Source of the DNA: Plasmodium malariae
Lineage: Eukaryota > Apicomplexa > Aconoidasida > Haemosporida > Plasmodiidae
DNA length: 64,000 bases
NCBI RefSeq assembly: GCF_900090045.1
Contig: NC_041776.1
Span: forward strand, 744,001 to 808,000
Direction of reading: 5' to 3'
Below, piece by piece: positions 1 to 11,600 of the stretch. The first letter of the stretch is position 1, and every line of letters starts with the position of its first letter. The position numbers and the translations under genes are program-made. The notes beneath the pieces were generated by a model. It did not search any database, was not told the origin of the DNA, and worked only from the letters and a program-made list of their open reading frames with translations.

Positions 1-169
1 TTTATATAAATATTTAAATAAAAAAAAAAAATTCTTATGTTTATTATACATTTGTGTACACTTATATGAATATATGAAGAAGAAAATTGTTTACTCTCTT
101 ATGTAATTTTATAACAAAAGAAAACGAAAACAACAAGCAGGTAATATTTTACACATAATTTTATACACA

Positions 170-1072
170 ATGACAGATGTAAAGGGAGCTTATTTAATTT
201 TTGATAATGCGTCAAATGGATCATTATTTATTGTATGGAAAAAAGAGAAAGTGGAAAATGCGTTACTGTACATAAGACCAACAAAGCCTGTTGCAGAGTT
301 TAAATTTACAAGTAATAGTGGGAAGTCAGAATTAATTAGAAATTTACAAGTATCAATTTTAGAAATAAAGCGAAAATAAGAAAGTTGAAAAATGCATCCA
401 TTTAATTTTTACCCATCTGTAATTTACCGAGTCGTTAATCTATATTCCCTTTTCTTTTGTTTTATTTCATCAACTTTTTATATCTTTTTTACCTATTTTA
501 CCTTTTTATATTTTTTACAATTTTAATATTTTTTTCGTTTTTTTCATCTTTTAGTCGGACAAAAAGTTATTTTTTTCAGGTCTTTGCCAATTTTTCAAAG
601 AGGCAAAGGACATAAAGGGAGTGATAACTTTGTTACCACATTTTAATGACTCATTCCCAATAAAAGTAAATTTCTATTTTTTAAAAGGAAATAATGTAAG
701 ATTTAAGAATAAAAACAATAGTATTATATCTATATTATATTATCTTATAGATTGTTTAAATAAATTTCTGTTGGTGAAATTCTTTTTTTTTTTTTTTTTT
801 TTTCTTTCTGTTCATGGTTGTGGATATATTTTTTATTTTCCTTATTTGTATATACATGTGAAGTTTTATTTATATTATGTGTTTACGTATTTTAAAAATG
901 AATTTTAACATGATAGGTAATACCACTAAAAGTTAATGATCCTTTTGATTTAGAAGGAGTTGATGCAATAAGCGTATTACCAAATGGTTCAAGTTCATTA
1001 CAAGTTAAGACAATGAAGAAAGACATGTTTGTGTGTAGAGGAAATGCAGAAGGCGCTAGTCTTTCTTTTTAA
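170..1072 (+). CDS. small conserved-looking three-exon protein, 127 aa, function not recognised
   Basis: Three exons fit together: 170-311, 580-665 and 917-1072. Intron 1 has donor GTAATA and acceptor TTTTTTCAG; intron 2 has donor GTAAAT and acceptor GATAG. Phases agree (1, then 0) and the sum is 384 nt, giving 127 residues and a TAA stop. The product starts MTDVKGAYLIFDN, is mixed alpha/beta in character, and shows no signal peptide, membrane segment or low-complexity insert, so it is probably a compact cytosolic domain. Reading through intron 1 gives a shorter 69-residue frame, so the splice model should be confirmed by RNA. The C-terminal part (KVIPLKVNDPFDLEGVDAI) reads like a conserved globular fold. 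From general memory the pattern could fit the apicomplexan immune-mapped-protein (IMP) family, but that is a guess. It converges on the ApiAP2 gene downstream. Confidence 0.75.
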
Positions 1073-2682
1073 GAGATAAAAATTTTCCTCCTTTTCTCTC
1101 TTTTTTTTTTTTTTTTTTCGTTTTTATATATATCATCACATATAGGAAAAGCTTTTAATTAATCATAAAAATTTATATATATCTCACGGTTTTTATTTGT
1201 AGTACTATGAATGTGATTGCTTAAAAATTGTTAAACCAGCTGACACAAAAATAAAAGTTAAACCATATAAAATCTACATATTTTTGCAGCTTTTAAATAT
1301 TAATATATTATTTAATGTTTTTTCCCCGTATATAGTTAAATGAATACATAAATGTACATTAATCCCCCATGTGCATATATATATATATATATACGAAATA
1401 CCTACGCTGAGTGACCAACGTGTGGAGCTAAATGAGCGAAAGAAAAGGAAAGTTCATTTTTTAGACTGAATATTGTGCATGCAGAAAATTCAGTTGGTTA
1501 CTGTTCTTTTCTCATTTCTCATTTTGTTTTGCAGTAGGAACTTGTATTAGAGAAATAAAAAAATTTGCTTATATTTATCTTAAAAAAAATATGAATATGT
1601 GTAAATTTCTCTAAAAATAATTATTTTTAATTTTGATTATTAGAGCTATAATATCGCAAGTGTCATACCTATGTATAGGTGACATGGAAAATGCCTTGAA
1701 CTTATCAACACTACATTTCATATAATTGCGGAAAAAAATTAAACAAAACAAAAGTACGCATTGAGTATTAAGCATTTTAAGATTAAGGTATTTCTTAAAC
1801 GTTACTTTAAAAGGTAATACATATATATAAATATATATAAATACTTATCGACGTTGATAACATTCGTCTAAACACATTCGTAGCTTAATTTTTATATATT
1901 TTATTAGTATATAATAAAATTACCATAAGCATAAAAAGTTCAATATTAAAAAATAATAACCTTTAGAAGGTTAAAAATAAAAAGGAGTTACTTGTAAACA
2001 AAATATAAAATCATGCATGCTATTAATATTAAAAGAATTATAATGATTGAAAATTACACGTTTATATAGAATGCAGTTTATTTATTTATTTTTTTATATT
2101 TGTTCTTTTGCCATGAGCAATTTATGCAGGGAAAAACAAGATAGGTAAAACGATGTCATAAATACATACATGAACATATATATATATATATGTAAATATA
2201 TACCAAAAATATATCAAAGCCATTTAAATTAAAAATTAATTGAAGCTTTTCTCTTATTCTCCTTTTAACAACTACTCAGCAACTTCAAGAGTAATAGTTG
2301 CAAACACTTTGGTTTTTGTCATTTTTTTAATCTGGGATAAATTGTTACTTGTGCTAATTATATATAAATATAATTATACATCTAGCTATAAGAATGTGAA
2401 TGTATATGTGCACCTATTTTTAACTACATATATGCGAAATTTAGGAAAAGGAATTACACGAATTGTAAAACACAAATCGTTCAAGGACAAAGTCTGTCAT
2501 GTATGCACATGTTTATTAATTAAATGTAATAAAATAAAAACAAAAATTTGTGGTTCAAAAAGTAGGATTACGTTAAAAAAAAAAAAAAAAATAAAAGTTT
2601 AAAAGGTATACCATTAATAACCTTGTACTGTTATATGTTGTTTAAAAAAATAAAGTCCAAACTTTTAAAATAAAATATATTC
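1073..2682. other. convergent intergenic region
   Basis: This stretch lies between the 3' ends of the 127-aa gene and the ApiAP2 gene and should hold both 3' UTRs. It contains poly-T near 1101 and an (AT)n tract near 1376. A TGCATGCA octamer lies at 1476-1483, but in a convergent position where promoter function is unlikely. From 2240 to 2602 there is an unusually long open frame without an early ATG (see findings). No supported gene is seen. Confidence 0.6.
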
Positions 2683-5600
2683 TTAAATGGAATTATTTTG
2701 CTTTTCTCTTAAAAAATACTTTTTATGTGCTTGAACATTTTGTTCCTTCGATCCCGTTTTACCGAGTTTATAACTTTTAAATCTGGTGTAGATATATTTT
2801 TCATTGTTCTTATAAGGTGTAAATGAATTAGCGTTTGTATTGTCGTCATTTTCATTTTTTATTATGTTCTTATCATTAACTTTTTTATTTGTTCTTTCTA
2901 AGAAGTAGGAAACAAATTCTCCTTTTCCTCTATAAATTATGCAGGTTAGTTTCATATAGCCTTTTTTCCTAGCTAATTTATGTACACATATTTTGGGTAT
3001 TTTAACCACACCTTTTGATGTATAATATTTGACTAGTCCACTCCAGTCATTATAAAAATTACGCGTTTTATATAAAGTGCTAATCTTGTTAATTTTTTCT
3101 CCTTGTCCTTTTTGATTCGAAGGAAATTTCATTATTTTTCTGTTGTTTTTATTCTCTGTGTCTCTTTGATTTTGTACTTCCATTATATTTCCCAAATTAC
3201 CTTGTCCCATGTATTCACAGCTTCTCTCTATTTCCTTATTTATTAATTTGTACTTATTTATTTTCACATTTTGTATATGATCGTTTTTCATATTTTCTAT
3301 TTTCTTATTTTTTATAATTAACCGTTTACTATGATAATGTGTAAGAACATCTTCATTTTGTCTTTCATTCTTGTTTTTCAGTATTTTTTGTATGATACCT
3401 TGTGATAAAAAATCAGTGTAGTCACATTCGTTAATAATCTTATTGTATAAATCGTACAGTGAGTATACTCTTTTTACATTTGGTGTTATTCCTTGTTCCT
3501 TCCTTAAGGTCATATATCCTTTAATTATTTTTTGTTCTGGGTTTAATTTATTAAAACTATTTGGGCAGTTTATTCTTTCCTTTTTAACATGTTCCACTAT
3601 ATTTTTCTCGCCCTTTAACTTGTTCATATCTTTTCTTGCCGCACCGTTACTGTCATCGTCACCACTGCAGTTGCCGTAATCGTTGTAGTTACCGTTACTG
3701 TTCTTGTCGTTGCTACTATTATTGTTACTATTACCATTATGAATGTCAAGATTCATTACATGAACCAGGTTCAATTCATTTTGCTTTGCATTGAGGAATT
3801 CCTTTTTTTCTTTTTCACCTTCATTTTCACTCCTTATAGTGCTGTTTATTTTTTCTTCTCTGATAACTGAAGTGGTATTCATTTCATATTCTGTTGCAAA
3901 GCTGTATGTTTTCGCATAACTTTTGGGTACTATCTCTTCTGTACATTCAAAACTGTTTATCTTATAGTACGTTTCCGCAACGTTATTTGAAGAAATATTT
4001 TTGTCGTCCTTTGCTTCATATACATTTTCATTTAAGTCATTTCTAAAGGATCCATTAAACGAAGTGTTTGCATACATATCCTCTGTTGAACTGTTTTTAT
4101 TTTGAAAACAGCTAGTGTTACACAATAGATCATTTTGCAAGTTGTCTACATCATGCTGTTCACAATTGTCAGGAATTTTGCTTTCACCAAAGGAACCATC
4201 GCTAGCTTTTAACGTCGTGCTTTGAATATTGTTAACTCTATTTGTTGACTCATTCTTATTAATATGCTCACTCTCATAAATATAATGAGCAATGTGATCA
4301 TCCGCAGAGTCATTAATTTTGCTATTTAGGTAACTGCTTTGTTTAGAAATGTGTATGCCATAATTATCATTATGGCCTTTGTAACTCCTATTTTGCGCAT
4401 TCATTTCGTTTGCTTCATATTGCTGTATACTGGCATTTCTCGCTTTCTCCATTTCTTTCTTATACGAATAGTATCTTTGTTCCCAGTTTCTCTGGTTGTT
4501 ATATCCATCTTCAATTTGTTGATTACAATGTAAATCTTTTTCATAGCTTTGATCAACTATTACCAATGGATTTTTTCTCTTCCTTCCTCTTTTCTTCTTC
4601 ACAATTGTATTAATAGGATCAGTAAGAATTATACTATCACCGTTGTTTAGTGAGCAGGATTGTTGTTCTAACGGATTTAATAGAACAGATTTCATCAATG
4701 AGTTTGTTATTTCGAATGCTGTTTTGTTGTTGTTATCACTATATAAAATTTTTCCATCACTTTTAAGTTCCTTTTTAACTTGTTGTAAAAATGCAACAGA
4801 TTTTTTCTGCGCTGTCATAGCCCCATATATATCTGCGCTAAATACTTTAACCTGAAATTTTCCCATGTAATTATAACATAATATATACTTCCTTCCTTTC
4901 ATAAGTAAACTGTTTATATTTTTATTCGTTGATGCGAACTTTTTTTTTCTTAAAAAGGAAATGTTGTTTAGATCTTTGCTTGCCATTTTGCTTGTCACTT
5001 TGTTTTCCATTTTACTTGTCATTTTGCTTGCCATTTTGTTCGTCCCTTTGCTGGATCTTTTATAAACCCTTTTATTGACCCCTCTATAGGTCCCCTTATT
5101 GGATTCTCGGTTTATCTCTTTATTGATCCGTTTACTTACCCGCTTTTTGGTTCCTTTACCAAACCTTTTGCCTATTTTTTTTCTTATTTTTTTATAGGCT
5201 CCCCTCTTAGCTCCTCTACGACTTACTCTACTGTGCTCTTCACCAATACATGTACTGTTATCCTTACAGGCTTCTTTATTGCCCTCTTTTTTCATGCAGA
5301 TGTTGATTTCTCTGCAATTTGTTTTATTGTCCTCTTCATTAATCTGAATGTTGTTCTTTTGGCTATTCTGAACATTGCCAATTTCGTTAATCTGAATGTT
5401 GTCCTTTTGGCTATTCTGAACATTGCCAATTTCGTTAATCTGAAAATTGTCTCTTTCGTTATGCTGAATGTTAATCTCTTTATTGGCTTCTTCATTGTCT
5501 TCTTCGTTCATCCGTTCACATTCCCCCTCATTAGTCCCTTCTTCATATCCCCCTTGCGTGTACTCCTCATAAAGGCTTTTTCCTTTTCTGTTACTCATGA

Positions 5601-8600
5601 TAGGAATTTTTTTTGATATAAGGATATTTTTCCTTTTAATAACATTTTTATTCCTTTTTTTGTATTTCGTCATTTTTTTTTTATTTCTCATGAATATTTT
5701 CTTGTCATCCTGCATCTCATTTTCTCCCTCATTTGTATTGTCATAATCAATGAACATATTTTTCCTTTTATTATTGTAATAAAAATGATAATTCTGAAAG
5801 TTTTTCCTATTTTTATACTTTTTTGTTCTTGTCATTCTTTTGTGTGTATTGTCCATTGGAGTTAATTTGTTGTGATTTACATTACTGATAGGGTCTGTAA
5901 AATAAAATTCATCATCTAATACATTTTTGTAATCATTTGATAGGAACAAAATTTCATAAATTGTAGCATCATCAGACGTGTAGTATCCTTTCATTAATAT
6001 ATCATCATCTCTATAATAGTCTATCTTACTAATAAAATAATTAACATTTCTATTGCTATAATTTTTATGTATCTCACTATCACAATAATGGTCAATAATT
6101 TGAAAATAGTTCGTTTTGTGATTATTAGTGTAATTACTAATAATTCTATCTTGCACTTTTTGATAAGATAGATTATTAACATTCTTAACCTGTTCATACA
6201 TCTTGATAAAATTTTGAATATTTTCATCACATATAATTGATTTAACATTTTCTAAACATTTTAAATATAAAAAATAAAAGGTTCTATTTAAAAAAAAATC
6301 GTAATAACAAATCTTATTTATTTTAACTTCAGCATTTTGAATATTTTTTAATTTACTTTCCAGGATTTGATAAAATTGATTAGTTATATAAAATAGATTT
6401 GTATATTTCTGAAATTTGTAAGTAGTAACTGTAACTCCATTAAACATACTTTGATTTTTCATATTTTCTATATTAAACCTCACATTATTTAGGAAAAAAA
6501 AGGATGAGTTATTGCAATCATATATATTTTCATAACTACTTGTGCATATGTCTAAAAAGTCTTCACCCTTTGCTACCTTATTTTTAAAAAGTTTTTTTTT
6601 TTTACTTGTTAGAATTCTAATATTTTTAAAACTAGAATTAATTCTATCAATATAATTTCGTATTTCTTCTTCTTCTTTTAAACCTCCCAAATTTTTATAA
6701 AAATCAATAGATAGACATACGGCAACATCAAAACCAAATCTCTGAGTCGAAAATTTCCTGAAAGTATATCCTTTATTTTTGTTAATCCATGAAACAATGA
6801 CATTTCTTTTTTTCTTATCATATATATAATTAACATTAGAATTTTCGTCTTTATTTATATTTACCTTTCCTACGGTCATATTAAATAATTTACTTTTTGC
6901 ATCTTTTTCATATGAAAAGACATTATTATTTTCCAAATGATCCGGATTAATTCCTAAGGATCTTAAAAAGTTTAAAGCAATTTTTTTGGCTGTTGCATGT
7001 CCAAATCGTTGAGCTGAAAAATATTTACTTTTAATCGCATCAGTATAATCATCCTTATAATATATTACTAAATTACGAATATTAGAATCGTAAAATATGA
7101 ATGGGAACTTTTCATTTTTTAATATATCCCCTTTAATACTTTGAACCGAATCATAATTCCTATAGTAATCCATCATACTTACATTATTTATTTTAGTACA
7201 ATCCCCTAACTTGGTTCCACTATGTTCTGTCAACGCTGCTCTTGGTGTAGATTCACTTATTACAGATAACTCACAGTTTGAGTTAACATTTGAATCATTA
7301 CTAGGATGAAGTTCTTCCTTTGTTTTTTGAAATGACTGATCCAATGTTTCATTAGTTAAAGGAAGAAGATCATTATTTTCATCATTGTTGTTGACGATAT
7401 TGCTGATGATGTCATTAATGATGTTACTACTTTTTGCACTCTTCCCCTTAATGCATTTTTTTTTTCTTTTTTTTTCTGGCATCAGCTTGCTTTCACTTAA
7501 TGAATAATTAATTTTTATATCGTTTAGGGACTTCGTTTTTCGTTTTTTTCTTGATATTTGTATCAGCTTTGGTCTTTTTTGCTTTTTCAATTTTTTTCTT
7601 CCCATTACTGAGTCATATTCATATATTTCATTCCTTCTTCCATCGTATATAGAGTCAATACTATGTTCCGAATAATTGCACTGAATATCATAGCATGATT
7701 TGCTCCTTGTAAGGTAGCTATTTCCACAGTTTTTATTGTTATTTATAGAAGCAGCACAACATGAATCTTTACTTCCGCTGCCACTGTTACTGTTACCGCC
7801 GCATTTGACATTACTGCTGCTGTTACTGCTGTCTTTGAAGTTATTATTTCCATTTCCTTCTTTTACATTGCTGCAAGCATTAATACCATTCGGAACGTAA
7901 GAAGTAGCAGCAACTGTGGAAAAAGTAGCAGTGACAGCATCATTGGGGGTATTGCTAAAATCATTATTATGCACATTAATGTCAATATACAAATGATCCT
8001 TATTCGACCTCTTTAAGCAAAGAACATTTGCCTTGTTATTTGTATTTAATTGTTTGTTTGGAGTTGATCCATATAAGCAATTATACGTGTCAAGCTTAAT
8101 GTCTTTATCACATGAAAAATTATTACTGCATCTTATATTAGACGAACTACTTTCCTTTTCACTGGTGTTTTCATTATTAAATGATATTGAATCCTCTATG
8201 CATTCATAGCAATTTTGTTCCTTGTAGTATTTAGTTAAATTGGTATTTACATTTTTAGACATTTTGTTTCTAAAAACACCAATTTGTTCATATGTATTTG
8301 AATTAGTATTATTTACTTCATCCTTATCATCTTCTAATAAAATATAATTATTTTCATGTGCAGTGCATTTTAGAGAGTTGTGATTTGTACTACCATTTCC
8401 CATAATGAATAACGTTCTCTTGTCTTCACCCTTTTGTACATAATTTTTTTGTGATATCATATTATAATTAAAATTACCTGGTGCACTATCACTCTGTTTG
8501 ATATGGTAATTATTTCCTTTTTCTATACTATGAATACTATTCCTATGTAATATATTTCTATTTTTGAATAAATTACTTTTTCCACTTAAACCATTTGATA

Positions 8601-11600
8601 TAGGCATGTTCATATCCCATTTGGGTACTTCTTTTTTTAGATTAATGTTTGAGTTAATAAAAGAGTTTTCCAAAATTGACATAGGTCTTCTATCTTGATC
8701 TATCATATGATGTAGAATCTTAGTTTTATTTATTTTATTCAAACTATCGCATATTTCGTTATTTGTTAAATTATCATCTTGGTTATGATTGTCAACAAAA
8801 TATTTATCTTTTACCTTTGAACGGTCATTGAAAGGAATAGTATTATAATTATTTACTTCATTTTTTATTAATAGAATCAAATTACTATCTATTTTATTCT
8901 GTACATTTTTTATAAAATTTTCTTCGAAATTATTTTCTTCTATAATATTTGGATAAGGGGGGTGATGATTGACAAACTCAAAAGTTTTTTTCCTATTACA
9001 TTTTACACTTTTGTCGGACGAATTAAGAATACGAATAGAGTTACTAGCATTTGTATTTGAATTAATATCATGTAAGGATGGTGGAGCTATAGTTTGCATT
9101 TTGACGTTGTTATTGTTGATACTACAACATTTTACAAAATTTTTATTTTTTTCATTATGAAAATCATCATATTTGCTATTCGAATATATTTGATTATGCT
9201 TTTTATTATAATTGCTACTAGTGCCGCAACTACCATCGCTCCTACTACAACTACTACCACCGCTACTACTGCGGCTACTATTACCTCTAATATTACCACT
9301 AATATTACCACTGCTTCTGTTACTATTGTCATCGCTGTAATTATGCCTGTACATGTTGCACTTAAAGTTAGCATTATATTTTTCCGGGCTGTAAATATTA
9401 CTTCTACTTTCCGAATGGGAAGCGCATCTTAAAGTTGCTGAATGATTACTAGCTCTTTGTTGCTCATGTACATCACTGTTCACATATGTTGTATTGGTGC
9501 TGTTTTTAAAATTACTATCTTCATATACTGGAGGAAGAGTGGTAGAAAGGTTGTTGATATTATTTTTACTACAGAAAGAGTTATTGTAAATTTTGTTCTT
9601 TCGTACATTATTTTCAATTGTTATATCTTTATTCTTATAATTATTTAAAAATAAATTGCTTTTTTTTTTAACCTCATGTATTATATCGTTTAACGAATCA
9701 AATATATGATAATTATTTTTTTTCCAATTATGGTAAACATCATTTTTATTTGATAAATTATGGATAGGAAAAGTTATATTATTACTACTTGAGTATAAAT
9801 TTTTTTCTTTACATTTATTTTGATGGTCTTTTTTTTCAATTTCATCTGAAGAAAAGTTATTTTTGATATCATCTGAACTGTTAATGTGTTTATTCAAAAT
9901 TTCATCATACAAATTACTTACTTCATTACGAAGGGGCCTTTCATCATAACACATTGTTTGCTTGACTGATTCTTCGTTATAGTCTCTTTCGTCAGTTCTG
10001 TTCTTTCTGTAATGCTCCCCCTCATAGTAACTTCTATTATGATAATTACTGTTTCTTTTGTCATATCCGCTACTGCTTTTACAACCATAGCTACTGTCTT
10101 TATCCCCATCGCTATTGTTTTTACCTCCATAGATACTGTCTTTATCTAAATCGATATTGTTTTTACCTCCATAGATACTGTCTTTATCTAAATCGCTATT
10201 GTTTTTACCTCCATAGATACTGTCTTTATCTAAATCGATATTGTTTTTACCTCCATAGATACTGTCTTTATCTAAATCGATATTGTTTTTACCTCCATAG
10301 ATACTGTCTTTATCTAAATCGATATTGTTTTTACCTCCATAGATACTGTCTTTATCTAAATCGCTATTGTTTTTACCTCCATAGATACTGTCTTTATCTA
10401 AATCGCTATTGTTTTTACCTCCATAGATACTGTCTTTATCTAAATCGCTACTGTCTTTACCTCCATCCCTAACGTCTTTATTTGCGTCGCTGTTATTTTT
10501 ATCATCTCCATTACTGTTATCTTTGTCGTTGTTATCCTCATCATCACTGTTACTATCATTGTAACTATCGTCGCCATTATAGATTCTATTGCAATTATGA
10601 TTAATGGAGTAACTCTTCTTCTGAATATTATGAATGTTGCTGTAATTGTCACTGTACCTGTTCTCATGGTATATATTATTACTGCTACTATGGTTACTAA
10701 TGCCACGTCCTATTTTTTCCTCCTGTTCATAATTATTATACGGTATACGCATTGATACATTATTAAAAAATTTATATTCGCAACTAATGTTTTTCGAAGC
10801 TTGTTTGATGAGATCACTTCTAGGTATGTTCACTTTGATGTCATTATTGTTCGGTTTACCACTGCTGTTAGGGGTTATTGTGTCTTCCGCAATTTTGTTA
10901 TTTCTATTATTTGTACTATTATTAGTACCATTATTCATACCATTGCTACTGCCATTAACATTATTATTTTTACTTTGAGCATCGTTATGACTGTACTTAT
11001 AAAGAGTGTTCTGTACATGTGACTTACTATTGAAATTTTTGTTGTGAATAACCCTATTTTCCTTTTTACGTATATCTTCATAATTCGTATTATTCGACAA
11101 TTGAAAATTTTCTTTATTATTAATAAATTTTGAATGATAAAAATTCATACCAAGATTTTTTTTTTTTTCATCTATGAAATTGTTGAGGCAACATTTTGGA
11201 TAAAAGGTTTTGTTTTCATCGCTTATATAATTTCTTCTTTTTATTTGAGTTTTTTCATTTAATATGTTAAGGTTATTTGGAGTGTTGATATTTTTAGCAG
11301 AGGGTAAATCATCTTGTTCACTGTTTAAATTATTGGTAAGGTTTTCTATGCCTTTTCCAAATTGATGATATATAGAATTTTTCTTATTCATATATACAGG
11401 AGTTTTATTGTAATATTTTTCATTCATTTTTTCATCGTGCTCATAAATGTTATTCATATAATTGAATTTATTATTATTCATAGAACTGACGCTATTTTTC
11501 TTTATATAATAAGGATCATCTCCAAATGCGTTTAAATTAGCATTGATGATATTTTCATTCACACTATAATTATATTCATCACTCTCCTTATTGTTACAAT

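Noticed and set aside
621..908. 95-codon frame overlapping the second exon of the 127-aa gene
   Set aside because: It is exon 2 read through into its intron, including a poly-T stretch translated as poly-Phe; splicing to 917 in phase gives a better product.
1476..1483. TGCATGCA octamer
   Set aside because: It lies between two convergent gene ends, not in a promoter, so ApiAP2 regulation of a neighbour is unlikely.
9094..9432. Thr/Ala/Ile-rich frames opposite the ApiAP2 gene
   Set aside because: Shadow frames opposite Ser/Asn repeats of the ApiAP2 coding strand, without independent support. The same applies to the other plus-strand frames between 2683 and 12354.
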